Shown here: positions 43,835 to 55,694 of the stretch, in pieces
How the letters are laid out: each line of letters starts with the position of its first letter
How positions within the stretch are numbered: the first letter of the stretch is position 1
Assembly: GCA_034231615.1 (NCBI GenBank)
Contig: CM067315.1
Coordinates: 11,555,915-11,619,914, forward strand
DNA from: Meghimatium bilineatum
Taxonomy: Eukaryota > Mollusca > Gastropoda > Stylommatophora > Philomycidae
DNA: 64,000 bases
Direction: 5' to 3'
The notes under the pieces: model-generated
Databases searched by the model: none
Told to the model about the DNA's origin: nothing
The model's input: the letters and a program-made list of their open reading frames with translations, nothing else
Made by a program: the position numbers and the translations under genes

Positions 43835-44297
43835 TTCCAATACAAGCTGATCTTCTGGCAAGGAAAGGGGGATCACTAGAATAAATAGAAAGTGATAATA
43901 CTTACTATGAATGTAAGACTATGTTAAAAGCAGAATATAAGAAAAAGTGGAAGCAGATGCCCCCAACTGCAGAACCAAATGATCCATACCATCAAATGTC
44001 ACGCAAGGAGCAAACCATCCTCTTCAGAATACAAACTGGCCAGAACAGACTGAGGTGTCACGTGTTCCGAAAGCTGAAGATTAGCGAGAGACCTGTGCAA
44101 CTGTAGACTGAGTCCAGAGACTGCAGAACACATTCTTCATGCCTGTAAACTCTATCAAGAAGAGAAAGAGAACATATGGCCTACTGGGATGGCACTGCTT
44201 CCAGACTTGAGGGAATGGCCTGAAGTGAATCACACAATTCATTGAAGCTATTGGCGCTGTAACTTGATATCTGAATGAATAACGATGAAGAAGAAGT
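43835..44297 (+). mobile_element. LINE family R 3' end
   Basis: Reads IQADLLARKGGSL, YKKKWKQMPPTAEPNDPYHQ and MSRKEQTILFRIQTGQNRLR, matching the complement of 26,880-27,310. The 3' end at 44,270-44,297 is TGAATAACGATGAAGAAGAAG-like. This is a second independent example of the GAAGAAGAAG LINE terminus. Confidence 0.88.
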
Positions 44298-44385
44298 TCC
44301 ACAACAAAGACAACAAAAGAGAATATGAAACCTATCGCGGCATTTCACTACCCAGCCACACTGGGAAAATATACGCTAAAAACTA
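44297..44385 (+). mobile_element. Short LINE RT fragment
   Basis: Reads KREYETYRGISLPSHTGKIY, the RT motif YRGISL...GKI(Y/F)A. It directly follows the previous element. Confidence 0.75.
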
Positions 44386-44410
44386 GCACAAAGAACAAGA
44401 CCCATGATAG

Positions 44411-44470
44411 GGGTGCAAAGGGAACCTAATGCTCTCGGCGGACTCTGCGTTAGCAGATAACCAAGATCCA
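44411..44470 (+). repeat. 5' end of element E, second copy
   Basis: GGGGTGCAAAGGGAACC, TGCTCT.GGCGGAC and TTAGCAGATAACCAAGATCC match the minus strand of 9,230-9,170. Homology stops at about 44,470. Confidence 0.7.
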
Positions 44471-44569
44471 TATATTTGTTGTATATCTGTCTATATGGGT
44501 GAGGTTGTGAGGCCCATATATATATGGGAAGGTTTGAGTGGTTCTTTTTGTTGCTAGTTCTCATACTCA

Positions 44570-44668
44570 ACACTAACCTCATACCTATTAGTAGTCTCTT
44601 ATGACATGCATGGCAGATCAGAGCGTTAATATTATTTGCTACTCCTTCTGACACTGTCAACACACGAA
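44570..44668 (-). repeat. SINE-A 5' fragment
   Basis: AGTCTCTTATGACATGCATG, GGCAGATCAGAGCG, TATTTGCTACTCCTTCTGAC is the complement of a decayed SINE-A head. Confidence 0.6.
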
Positions 44669-45002
44669 ATGATTGAACCCTCCCTCTTTAGATAACGTAA
44701 CCTCATAATTAACGCTACGGAAAATACACAACAAACCACACCGCCGCCCGTTTTTTAATATGACAGTAGAACTATAAGAAAATTATTTGATCACTCAAAA
44801 TGTTTCATATGTAGCTTGTTTTTTTTCTTTTTAAAACTCCATATGTGCAAAGTATGACGGCAATATAGGGGGGGGGGAGGTGGAGAGGTGGTGACCATTC
44901 ATGTTAAAGTATTAACCATCCACTTCTGTAAACGCCGTATACCCACCTTTTCCCTAGAAAAAAACCACTGTATGTATGTATATATATATATAAATATATA
45001 TA

Positions 45003-45270
45003 TGGTGCTCTACAGTCAAAAAGAGCGCATCATCTTGTGAAAAGAGGAGAAATGTTGCAGCCCAACAGCGGAGAGTAGCTAGAAAGTCACGGATAGATAA
45101 AAAAATCCGTCTACGGTGGTCATTCCATGCCCGAACTGCTCAAAAAACATTTACAGCTCGAATAGGGCTCATTAGACATCTACGAACTATTAGACATGGT
45201 CATAATTCTAACTGAATTCTCAAAAGTGGATGTAAAAATGGCCATCATCACTTGTGATGGACAAACACAC
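45003..45270 (+). mobile_element. LINE C-terminal zinc-finger-like remnant
   Basis: Frames read AAQQRRVARKSRIDK, IPCPNC, TFTARIGLIRHLRT and GHHHL-like tails. Together they match the Cys/His-containing C-terminal segment (RxARIGLxSHLRTH) of some LINE polyproteins. It is frame-broken and followed by a CA microsatellite. Confidence 0.7.
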
Positions 45271-45626
45271 ACACGCACACACACACAAATACACACACAC
45301 GCACAGATATGTATGTATTCATTATTACATGATGGTCAAGCAGTCCCTTGTGTAAACGTAGATTTATGTGTGTGTTATCAAGGAATAATTTTGATCAAAA
45401 TATGTTTATGTAATAAATCTCTGCTTTGTCATCCTCATGTTTCGTTATTACCTAACCATTGTTGGTACCACAAACTATGGTATTATTATAATTAATTTTA
45501 TTTAATGTACTCTTATGTTCTTCTTCTTCTCGTTCGGAGTTTGACATGTCTACACAGCAAGTCCTGTTTTCACTCTTATGTTGAGGCGCGCTTCTTTCAA
45601 ACGCGGACATGGTCCAATTTCTCTCC

Positions 45627-45892
45627 TCTTCTTCTGCGTTCGTTCTCAGACTCCTGAATATTAGCATTATGTAGTTCGGAGAACGAAGTGCATTGTGTCA
45701 TAGTTTATATCTTAGCTGCGATATCTGCACTTTTCGGTCTGACACATCCTACTACTTTGACCTTTCTGGGGATGAAACAACCAACGCGAGCCCAAGACTT
45801 GCTTAGTCGCCTCTTACAACATAATTGGCAGGTAACAATGTCGCAATTCTTTACCCCCCCCCCTTTCTTTCCTCTGGCAACACACGGGCGCC
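45627..45892 (-). repeat. SINE-A copy
   Basis: Reverse copy (TTCTTCTGCGTTCGTTCTCA to CCTCTGGCAACACACGGGCG), with a C-run expanded near the head. A second tail-like piece, CTTCTTCTTCTCGTTCGGAG, lies at 45,519. Confidence 0.85.
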
Positions 45893-46551
45893 AATTTGGT
45901 TATATCATAGTTTTTTTAAAACCATAAATAATAATATAGTTCTGGTAATCCAGCCACCACGAGTTCGAGAGTAGTATGTATTTAAGGGAGTGGTGCAGAA
46001 CCATAACCACCGAGTTATATATTCAATACGTTTTTGTCATCACAATGTTAATATTGGAATCACAGTGACTAGATTATCTGTAATAGTAAACCCCCCCCTT
46101 TTGTGGCTGAAAGGCCAAGGCGCATGTCTCGCCATAAGATAGGCCTATTTTCTTTATTTTTAAAAAGAAAAACCGAAGAAGGGTGATTATTTCGGTAAAC
46201 TGTGAATATACTATATATTCACAAATATATTCATAACTTTCGTATTACAGGAATGGCAAAGAAACTAACAATATATATGGTGTCCCTATAAGCTACAGTT
46301 TACTCAATTTGTGTACTTTGAATCGCAGGTGCTTAACATGACTAGCATACCACCTAAGGACAAAGATGGTGCCATAGACCTCACACTCTAACATCCACGC
46401 TTCCTTTTCTCACTTACTGTCTTTGGAATAAATGAAAGTGATAATCTGTCATGTGTATCGCGTTACAGAAAACCCAAACTTATCATCCATTACTCAATAA
46501 ATTACAGCGACCATGACTAACCCTTATACATAATAATACTAGACAACACAC

Positions 46552-46656
46552 TGTTAAAGTTATATTCCATACAACTCTCCCACCTGTGTTAAAATTATAT
46601 TCCTTACAACTCTCCCACCTGTGTTAAAATTATATTCCATACAACTCTCCCACCTG
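46552..46656. repeat. Tandem repeat, 3 x 35 bp
   Basis: TGTTAAAATTATATTCCATA + CAACTCTCCCACCTG starts at 46,552, 46,587 and 46,622, nearly identical. Confidence 0.95.
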
Positions 46657-46973
46657 TGTTAAAATGAATAAATGGTAGAAGTTTTTCTGGAAAAGAACGC
46701 CGCAATAAAAGCGAGCACAGAGTTCAAAAGAAGCAATAGATTAATGTTTTTGAGATTGCTGAATAGTCCAATGTCAGATGAATAACTTCGAAATCCATAA
46801 ATGTGATCCATAAATGTTCAGTGAGTCCAAGGTGGAGAAAGTGAGCAATGTAAAACCAGAGTATATAATTATTGGGCATTGTGAACATTCTGCAGTTATG
46901 TTGAATGGTGTACAGGATTTTTTATTTATTTAAGATCAAAACTTGCAAAATGAAATGTCTGAAGAAGCCATGG

Positions 46974-47151
46974 GAATCACCAGACTCAACCAACATGCGC
47001 AATGAGAACACCAGAAAGATAATATATATAATACCACGCATAGAATATATAGAAACAACAGATCTGTTGTTTCTCTATATACTCGATGCACTATGTTATA
47101 CTTAGTTTCCGTCCGATGTTCTAATTGCGCACTTTGAATCTGGTGACTCAA
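46974..47151. repeat. Imperfect palindrome of about 178 bp
   Basis: Centred on the AGATCT at 47,060-47,065, flanked by AACAACAGATCTGTTGTT. Outer pairings include GCGCAATGAGAACA with TGTTCTAATTGCGC and TCACCAGA with TCTGGTGA. It could be a foldback MITE or a long RNA hairpin. Confidence 0.85.
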
Positions 47152-47187
47152 ATATTAATTAGAAATTTCACAAGTTTCGATCTTTCT

Positions 47188-47330
47188 CTTATGTGTAGGT
47201 GTTAGTTGCCAAGTCTGGCATTGGTAGCATAGTGTTGGTACAAAGATGCTCTTACTTATGTGTAGGTGTTAGTTGCCAAGTCTGGCATTGGTAGCATAGT
47301 GTTGGTACAAAGATGCTCTTACTTATGTGT
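47188..47330. repeat. Tandem duplication, 2.1 x 67 bp
   Basis: CTTATGTGTAGGTGTTAGTT starts at 47,188 and 47,255, with a third partial at 47,322. Units are identical over nearly their whole length. Confidence 0.95.
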
Positions 47331-47414
47331 TTCTGTACTTCCGTGTTGTTTTTTGGGTGCTATAGCAAAATTGACATCTGGTATATCACAATATTTTCAT
47401 TTTGACATCTTGTT

Positions 47415-47720
47415 TCTATCTTTCAATTGACTCGTCCATCTTCTGTGAAGATACTTCGTAGGTACTTGAACTCTTTGACTTGTATTATTTGTGTGTTCTC
47501 TATTTGAATGTTTAAATGCTCTGTTGATCTCGTTAGTTGCATAGTTTCTGCCTTTTGTCTATTGATCCGCTTGTTGTATTTATTGCATATTCTTGATAGT
47601 GAGTTGATGTGAATTTGCAGTTTTTCTTCATCATCATACATTATCTTTTTATCGTCAGCGAAAAGCAGTTTATTGAGTTTGTTTTTACGTTGTTCATTCT
47701 CTGTTATTTCGTACATCAGA
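47415..47720 (-). mobile_element. LINE RT fragment with FADD box
   Basis: The minus strand reads KLNKLLFADDKKIMYDDEEK (F-A-D-D catalytic box), KAETMQLTRST and VKEFKYLRSIFTEDGR. It is open for 97 codons, the RT palm to thumb of a LINE. Both flanks are unrelated. Confidence 0.9.
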
Positions 47721-47774
47721 AGTTGTATAAAGAATACGCATATAAATTCTACTACATATGACTGTATATAAAAA

Positions 47775-48260
47775 TAAGATGACAGCTATGTTGATGGAAA
47801 AGATTTAAAGATAGTAAGAAACATGTATTGGAAACAAACAACTGTGTCGAGGGTTGACGGTAATGTAGGAGAATTTCAAAAGATAGAGATGGGCATCAGA
47901 CAAGGATGTGTAATGTAACCAGATCTTTTCTTTCTGTATACAGAAGATATTATGTGAAATTTAGAAAGCATGCTATTAACAACAGCAGTTGGGGGTTACA
48001 ATCTGAATAATCTAGGATATGCTGACGATACAGTTCTGATTGCAGGGAGAGAACAATAAATTTTAACCTTGTTAGACATGGTAGTAAAAAAAAGTGAAAA
48101 CTAAGCTCTGTCTAAACAAGAAGAAACCAGAAGTAATGGTTGTTTCAAGAAATGCACACCGCCAAAATGCAGCATTACTATCTGTGATTCAACATTTAAC
48201 CATGGGGCTAAAATCAAGTATCTTGGCATCATTTTAACATCAGATGGCAGGTGCTTTAAC
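47775..48260 (+). mobile_element. LINE RT fragment with YADD box
   Basis: Reads MEKI...YWKQTTVSRVDGNVG, IEMGIRQGCVM, NNLGYADDTVLIAGRE (Y-A-D-D) and IKYLGIILTSDGR. This is the RT palm of the same general type as 26,116-26,865, with stops and a frameshift. Confidence 0.9.
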
Positions 48261-48286
48261 GAGTAACAGTAATTACAGTAAGAGTA

Positions 48287-48325
48287 ACGGACTGGTTCAA
48301 TTCCCGTTAGTCTCAAGAATTAGTA
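48287..48325 (+). repeat. B-box-bearing fragment related to 19,435-19,514
   Basis: AACGGACTGGTTCAATTCCC + GTTAGTC parallels the arm of the 19.1-19.5 kb inverted repeat. It is a short piece only. Confidence 0.5.
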
Positions 48326-48644
48326 AGAGTAACTAACTTTAAAAAATTTTAATCTTTGATTGCAACAAAAAACATTAAAAAAACCAAATACATTTGAAAT
48401 GTGCAGTGTGCATTTTGTTATGAGATAGATTAAACAACATTTATGAACAATTTGTGATGAGAGTGTAAATGATAAATATAATATGTAAGGATTTTTTAAT
48501 TTTTTTCATCCTTACACGCATTTTTTCCAAGGAAAAAAATGAATTTACACACACAAACATACATCGCATATATACATACATACCAACACACGTATACACA
48601 TATACATATATATATATATATATATAAATAATACGCATATACCA

Positions 48645-48808
48645 AAAAAAAAACCCAACCACATGAAAGCCAGCTTTCACTATGCGCATATATGTACACG
48701 TGTGTGTGTTTGTGTGTGTATGTATGTATACACACACACACAAACACACACACGTGTACATATATGCGCCTAGTGAAAGCTGGCTTTCATGTGGTTGGAT
48801 TTTTTTCG
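48645..48808. repeat. Near-perfect palindrome of about 160 bp
   Basis: Centre at 48,726/48,727. CCAACCACATGAAAGCCAGC at 48,655 pairs with its complement ending at 48,798. The inner arms are TG/CA microsatellite (GTGTGTGTTTG ... CAAACACACAC). The outer arms contain a small palindrome of their own (TGAAAGCCAGCTTTCA). Confidence 0.93.
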
Positions 48809-48907
48809 GTTTTTCCCCAATAACATTGTATATACCTATACATATTTATTTACATATATATGTATATACAACATATTTGTAACGATTACAGTATAGAATA
48901 TAAAAGT

Positions 48908-49430
48908 AGCAACAATAGACATATGTAATGTAATTAAATTTTGCCCGCGAGTTGAAATGTGGAATGGTGGGCCGTTACAATTTTGTGAATTAGGTGATAC
49001 ATGGGTGACAACAAAATTAATTGATGAAAAAACAACAACAAAGGGATAATTTACATATATCCATACATGTTCATAGTAAAAGCTAACAAAAAGTCGTGAT
49101 ATAGTACGTGTAGTAGCAACAGTTTCTAACATTGTTGATAATTAAAAAAAATACAAAGTATGTTTGGAAAAATAGTTCATTTGAAACAGTTGGTCGTATA
49201 TTGTGTCTCCTCGCGGAGATCCTTAGTAAATCATTTTATATACACAATTTTCGTGAGAAAAATTATCAAAGTAACGACAATAGACATATGTAATGTGATG
49301 ATGTTTTGTCCGTGAATTGAAATGTGGAATGGTGGACCTTTACAATTTTGTACAATTTTGTGAAGTGAGTGATACATGGATGACAAAAAAAAATGTATTG
49401 ATGAAAAAAAAAACCCGTGATAATTTGCGT
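48908..49430. repeat. Diverged direct duplication, two about 155-bp units
   Basis: 48,908-49,060 and 49,271-49,430 share CAATAGACATATGTAATGT, GAAATGTGGAATGGTGG, TTACAATTTTGTGAA and GATACATGG..GACAA, about 363 bp apart. Confidence 0.85.
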
Positions 49431-49494
49431 GTTTCTGTAGATGTTCATATTATGTGATGTGTCATCTGACTGAATATGTGTAAAACTGTATGTG

Positions 49495-49905
49495 GTTGAA
49501 ATATTGTATTGTGAAACACTGCCCGTATCCGACAAGACCAGATCAGGTATCTGTATTGGAATAACAAGTTGATAAGTGTGTTGTGTACATCTGTTGTCTG
49601 AGGCAGTACGTCCAACATGATAGCTTTGTAAATGTCCGTATTGTGTCTCTTAATCTGTTTCTGGTAGGAGTGATTGTATTGCATGTGTAAAAGATGTGGT
49701 CTTCTGTTTCTGAGATGTTTCTTCACCAAAGTTTACATTTTGGTGTCTGCTCTAGTCTGAGTGCTTGTTTCCCTATAATGGGCGTCATATTGAATAAAAG
49801 CCTAAAGGCTATTTCCCTAACTTTTGACGTGACACCTGGAATGTGAAGGTTGTTGAAAGTCTCCGTATAGTCTGTCATAAAATAAGTGTACCCTTTCTTA
49901 ATTCT
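49495..49905 (-). mobile_element. LINE C-terminal zinc-binding (zf-RVT-like) remnant
   Basis: The minus strand reads YFMTDYTETFNNLHIPGVTS, KVREIAFRLLFNMTPIIGKQ, then TPKCKLW...ETEDHIFYTCNT. The C-x-x-[CW]...H-x-x-x-x-C array after the RT is the zf-RVT motif; its second Cys is changed to Trp. One stop occurs within. Confidence 0.82.
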
Positions 49906-49919
49906 GGGATGTAAGGGGG

Positions 49920-50920
49920 TGCCTGGAGAGTAACAGTAACAATGAAACAGTAATTTTGTTTCAGTCAGAAATACATAAGTCGTTATTTATATCTCTCTTA
50001 AAAACATGCAAACACCATTCTCGAACAAACAATGCTAGACAAGGGCGAACAATTTGACTGCTGTTATCTGTCAATAAATACAATCAATCATCTTGTTCTC
50101 TTCTTGTACATGATTATGTAGCCACACTCTCTGCATCGTATGAGATATCTGGCCTTTATCTCATTCTCTGCAGAAATATATCATAGTCTGTTGTTTTGGG
50201 GGATTTGGTTGACCCTCCTTCGTTGTCTCCACCATAGGGGTGATGGAAATTTTGCTGATTTTCTTTAGGCCTCAGCCTACGACTTGAACGTTTATATTTA
50301 ATACAATCTTATATTTGTGATCTCTGGCAATCTGTGACATCTCTTGAAAAACACAATAAAACATATTTGGTTAACTTGATAGAATAAGGGGATCTAATTC
50401 AAAATTTCACGATTTTGTATATAGGAAACACTTAGTGTGTCGGTCTAAGTGTGAGAGTTTCATAAAGATTTTTTATAAATATTTTAGATAGATACATACA
50501 ATTAAAAAAGAACACAATAATTGGTAAATGCACGTTTAAAGTGAAAGTACATCAGGAATAGATTTTTCAACTTTGTTTTGACACAATAATTAATTAAAAC
50601 AAATCTGTTCACAACTGTACATATTATCTCCCCTTCATTGCAAACGTAAAACCACCTTCTATAAAGTGAAAACCACCTTCTATAAAGTGGGAAGTTCTCT
50701 GTTTACTGTGACTAAATTATATTTTATTAATGAAGCATTACGTTTAGTCAGTGTGACTATCTAAGACACAATAGTCAAGTTTTCTTCCAGTAAACAGAGC
50801 CCTATTTCTATCTCGTGAGCACAGTTCACGAAAGTAAGATTGCTCCTAAGATGTCAACATTAGGACTAGTAAGAAAAATCAAAACACAAACAATGCGTAG
50901 TGTAGACTGTGCTATGTGGT
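49920..50920. other. Intergenic, no gene seen
   Basis: AT-rich. A short direct repeat, AAAACCACCTTCTATAAAGTG, occurs twice near 50,650-50,690. No domain or RNA gene is recognised. Confidence 0.4.
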
Positions 50921-50933
50921 TTAGATCAGTGGT

Positions 50934-51219
50934 GCCAATGTGGGGAAAAATATCAAAGTTAGTGGTACTGTTATTGTTGCCTACCATGCACATCGTAAAA
51001 TGTGACTAAGAAGGTTTTGGGGGGTTGAGTTGGCTCTCCTATTCAATAGAGGATCATGTTATCCAGAAGTCATGCTTAAGTTGGGTGTGTCAGATCGTAA
51101 GGCGCAGATATCGCAACCACGATGTAAATAATGACATACACCATTCCATTCTCCGGATTACATCCTGATAACATACAGGAGCTTGAGGACGAACGCATAA
51201 AAAGAAGAAGCAGATACAA
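50934..51219 (+). repeat. SINE-A copy with 9-bp target duplication
   Basis: Diverged but full length, ending GACGAACGCATAAAAAGAAG + AAG. ATCAGTGGT is at 50,925-50,933 and 51,220-51,228. Confidence 0.85.
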
Positions 51220-52021
51220 ATCAGTGGTTCTCAAAATGTAATTAGGTCCACGTTTGTGGCTATATATTTGAAGGGAGGGGGATAATTGCACCAAAAAATG
51301 AAACTATGGCGCAGATTCTTCCAGATCTGCGACATAAAAATAAGTTTTTGAATGCTTTTATTCTTTTTACAAAACTGCCCACTTTATCACAGCACAAGGG
51401 GGAAACGATGGCTATCGGAAACAGCTCTGGCGGAAAGCTCTACTGCACTGTCTAACTGCTGCACTGGAGCTTCTCTTTGAACAGTTCAGTTCTTTGATGG
51501 AATCCATATCAGCATCTGACCTGCTGGAAAACGAGGAAGAAGGAGAAAATAAATACGCATAAGATATACGATAGTAGTAATCCTTGAGGAAAAATGAAGC
51601 TTTTTTCTGGTCTATAGGAATTAATCTCTAGTGCCGGGAACAACACATCGGCTGAAAATATGAGGACTGGGGCAACACAGTGCAATATAAGGAAAAACGG
51701 ATTTAGATACAAATGTTATCAATATGTATACACACGACATACTAGCGAATAGACGCAAAGACATACGACGTTTTGAATAAGAAACCATCATCAGGACAAA
51801 CGATAGCTGACTAACAATGAATAGAAACACACATATGACGAAATGGGAGGCAAAAGATGATGAAAGTGAGAGAGAAAGAAGTGAAGCACAAGTGGGTATT
51901 AAGGGAGTGATATTACGGACGATGTGATCAATCCTGGTAACAGGAGAAAAAAAGGACATTGAGATCTGATCAACAAGACATAGATGCTTTTCATCTTAGT
52001 TCTCACTCTGGATAATTGAGT

Positions 52022-52268
52022 TTCTGCGTTTTTTCTCAAACTCCTGCAGATTAGCAGGATGTAGTTCATAATGCGTTTTGTCATGGTTCACAACATTGAT
52101 GCGAGATCTTCGCTTTTGACCTAAAACATCCGACTTTAGAATGACACTGGATCATTTTGACCTTATATAGGATGTGACAGCCAACTCCACCATATAACCT
52201 CCTTAGTCGCTTCTTAAAATGTACATGGAAGGCAAACAGTATTGCTATTCTTTGTTCCCCTCTCGAAG
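52022..52268 (-). repeat. SINE-A copy
   Basis: Reverse copy (TTCTGCGTTTTTTCTCAAAC to TCTTTGTTCCCCTCTCGAAG). The core and the TAACCTCCTTAGTCGC block are clear. Confidence 0.85.
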
Positions 52269-52279
52269 CTTTTAAAAAA

Positions 52280-53380
52280 AACTAATGGTGTGTGACTTTT
52301 TAAAAACAATTTGTGTTGTCTAGTGCTTTTGACGGAACGAGTTGGTAGCACTTGCCTAAACACAATACGTATTAAAAGATGGTTATTTTGTGCATCAATC
52401 ATTCAGGGAAATATACCGCTAATTTTCCCAAACAACTTGCATATCATATATTAATAAAAGAAAAGTGTGAAAACCAGAATACTGGTTTCATTAGTTATTA
52501 TAAAGATAAAGAATGCAACAGATCGCATGTAACCCATGTCTGCTGAAAGACACAGTACAAATAGAAATGACCGGAATATACTGGTTTGGTATCAAAAATT
52601 CCCCATTATACATTGTTTACTACACTGTATAATCTTGTCTCTCAATTAGTTGTGTGGACTATTTGAAAATAATCCATCTGAAGTCACATTATTTAACCAT
52701 TACAGTGATTTTCATTGGTCACTTTTGTATACATTGTGTCGACAGCCAATGACAAATCAACGTCAAGTAAAGTCATTTAGAAGAATGAGTTCATGTTACT
52801 GTATTTGACGAGAGACACGGTACAGTAAGTCGATATGACCTAGCAAAAGACACCTTACATAACATTTACAAACAAAAATGTAATAGTCATGATTGAATGA
52901 TTGTCCAAACAAATGTCATGTGTTTTGTTTTTGCGAAAACTAATTGTACTTGAATTAAACTCATAACATAAAAACATGGATCTTTTTGTACTTGAAGTTT
53001 TAAGAAGATAAAAATGCGATTGCAATGGAACAACTGAGGATCTGTATGGAAAAATAATTTTGTGAAATATATTTTGAGGCTCTGTCTAGGATAGCAGGGT
53101 TATAGAGAGTGGACATTTCCATTATTCATTAAGGGTCATAACCACGCAGATACTATCAGTTAAGGGGATGTAATACATGTGAAATGTATTAATATGTGCA
53201 AATGTATTAATAAATCATAAGAACACAAATATTTTGATCTGATCATGTGGTAATATAATTTTAATAAACAACTCTCATTTATTTTGAGTGATTTTATGTA
53301 ACTATTCCCCGTTCTACTATTTATAAAAACGTTTTTTTGAAAGCAATATGCACGACATTCTTCCCTAACGGTTGACATGG
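52280..53380. other. Intergenic, no gene seen
   Basis: AT-rich with no recognisable coding, RNA or repeat unit. Confidence 0.4.
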
Positions 53381-53389
53381 TGAACAAAA

Positions 53390-53800
53390 GTGTGGCACAT
53401 ATACTTTTGGATGTTAAGGGATAATGTCCGTATAAGGTTCAAGTTCCCCGCGGAACTTTACATGCAAAAGTTGGCTCTTGACTTTGTATGGGAACTAGTG
53501 TCAGTAGTCCGTTCACATGTCTTAGACTCCACCGCGGGGTCAAGGTTCAGCCAGTGTCGAGTCAGCTCGCTCGTCACAGTACCGCTTGGGATCTAGGCTG
53601 GTTCCTCCCCATATGACATGTTAAGACAGGACGAAGTCACCGGGGTGAAGTTTTCGGTCGTACGGAATGTTAACAGCATAAACGTGCTCAGCTAAGTGGT
53701 GAGCTATACTTAGCGTCCGAGTGGCTTTCGAATGTCGGCGCCTGCTATGTCATACCGCCTCGAAAGAGGATTACGGGGGTATAGGAGAGCTGCTTAGAAA
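53390..53800. other. GC/CpG-richer island of unknown nature
   Basis: About 400 bp with many CpGs (CCCCGCGGAAC, CCACCGCGGGG, CACCGGGGTG, TCGGCGCCTGC) inside very AT-rich flanks. It carries an open plus-strand frame at 53,390-53,596 without homology. It may be a decayed GC-rich transposon like element E, or a CpG-island promoter. No exon is seen next to it. Confidence 0.4.
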
Positions 53801-53829
53801 GTGCTTCACTCGACTTTTTTGTCATGAAA

Positions 53830-54740
53830 TTATCTAAATTTGTATTTATACGGTTAACTCCCTTACACTTAAACGTGTTTTTTATTCAACATTTGGATAC
53901 TGTTATTTAATGGAAAGAATAAATAAAGTATTTTGATACAAAGTAGTAATTTAGTCTTACAGTTTTTATGGCCATAATTCTTAATTTGTAATTTAAAAGA
54001 TCTTAATTATCTAATTATAATTTCGTTAACAAAAGAAAATAAATTTAGTATTCACGAGGAAAAAAAATGGAATTGCAATTTGTGAGTTTTAAAACGCTTT
54101 ATTTTTTTTAGAGAAAATTTACTTTCAACAATAACGCAATTTCACAATATAACGACATCCACCTGTGTCAACTGAGTTTTAAAAAAAAACAACTCAAAAT
54201 ATTTTGACTTGATACGTTGCTTACTAAAATTGCGGAAATATACATTTGTTTATGTTAATGACATATATGTATTGTAATTGTATGTATTGAGTGCAAAGAT
54301 GTGTCCAGGTCTCACCGAGATTGTCTTGGTTTTATAACACTGACTTATATCTCGCCCTATTTTTCCTATGTCCCAGTTTCTATAACAGTTTACAAATACA
54401 ACAAATGTGTTACGTGTTCAAATCAACACACTTTCTCGCTTCGTTCAAGCGAATAAACACGCTTGGTAACCCTAAATGCGATTGAGCGTAAAGACTTTGA
54501 TTTATTTATAAATATATCAGTGGTCATAAGGTATTTTCTGTAGATGTATTAATTAATTCACAGTATTATGTGATTGCCATTTGTCTTTTGTCACGGAGAT
54601 CATCCAATAAATAAATAAAATTACCAACACAGCTGACCTGTGTTCTTTGATATAATTAAAAAGAAAGAATCTCTTCAAGAATCTGTTTCTAGTAAACAAA
54701 AATTTGAACGTAGTGATAGATAAACTTAATTGCCAATAGA
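53830..54740. other. Intergenic, no gene seen
   Basis: AT-rich, with no feature recognised. Confidence 0.4.
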
Positions 54741-54746
54741 AATTGT

Positions 54747-55250
54747 CCTGAAAGGGGAGCCTAGGGAGCTAAACTGTTACCTGTCAAGCATATAGTAAGC
54801 AGCAACTAAGAGGAATTTAAGGTGGAGTTTGTTGTCCCATATAGGCCCGTAGATAAGGAGGGTTGAGATATTAATTTAGCAAATAAATCATTTAGTAAAT
54901 CAGAATAGGTCTTATCAGAAAGGTAAAATCAGAATACCTTTTAGCATTAGAAATTTGGCTAAAATATGGGTAAACCCCCCCCCCCCCACCCCGTAGAGAT
55001 TTTCACAAAAGGAACATCACAATTCACATGAAGAAGATCGGATACACGAAAACACACGAATGACTTTTTTAAGGGAATTACTCATCCCCCTACTTTATAA
55101 CATTGGTCTCACCCCCACAGTGTCAAATTGACCTAGAGGCTATGCTGAAGTTCGATTTGTCAGTTAAGCTGTCAATTATGGCACAACTTTTATCCGGACT
55201 ATATCTGGACTCAAGATCTGCAGGAGCTTGAGAATGGATACAGAAGATAA
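54747..55250 (+). repeat. SINE-A copy split by unrelated DNA
   Basis: The head/middle is at 54,747-54,850 (CTGAAAGGGGAGC, CAACTAAGAGG, TTGTTGTCCCATATAGG). The core/tail is at 55,110-55,250 (GTGTCAAATTGACC, GCTGAAGTTCGATTTGTCAG, CAGGAGCTTGAGAATGG). The 250-bp interior includes a poly-C run at 54,975. Confidence 0.65.
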
Positions 55251-55265
55251 AACAAGAAGTTGAAA

Positions 55266-55395
55266 AGATGTTTACAACAGAAGGCATCGATCTTGAACAG
55301 ACTTGTACACCAGAAGGCATTGATCTTGAACAGATGTGTGCACCAGAAAACATGATCTTGAACAGATGTGTGCACCAGAAGGCATTGATCTTGGT
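55266..55395. repeat. Tandem repeat, about 3.5 x 33 bp
   Basis: GATCTTGAACAGATGTGTGC-type units start at 55,289, 55,322 and 55,353, with a partial at 55,387 (spacings 33, 31 and 34). The first units read EGIDLEQTCTP on the plus strand. No wider ORF. Confidence 0.8.
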
Positions 55396-55694
55396 GAAGA
55401 ATTGATTATCTTTTCAAGACTGTCTTTGCAATCACTAGAGATAACATATGAATGTGAATGAATGCTGTGACATGGAGTTCATCTCAGAACATTTTCATGA
55501 CACGGATGTTGTGAGACACAGACGATCAAAATAATCCACAATCAGTGGTTCGCATGGACTTTTACAACCAGATCACGTGGAAGAACAGTTCACGAAGCCA
55601 GTGGAGCATTCACCAAACAACAAGCAGCCTAACGACTTGTGTGTTTGCTGTAACGCAAGTACACTTGCTAGAAATTGAAGTCTATTTACGCTAA

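Noticed and set aside
48441..48882. Overlapping 66-106 codon frames rich in Cys, Val, Tyr and His
   Set aside because: Translations of CA/TG and TA microsatellite and of the palindrome; not a cysteine-rich peptide gene.
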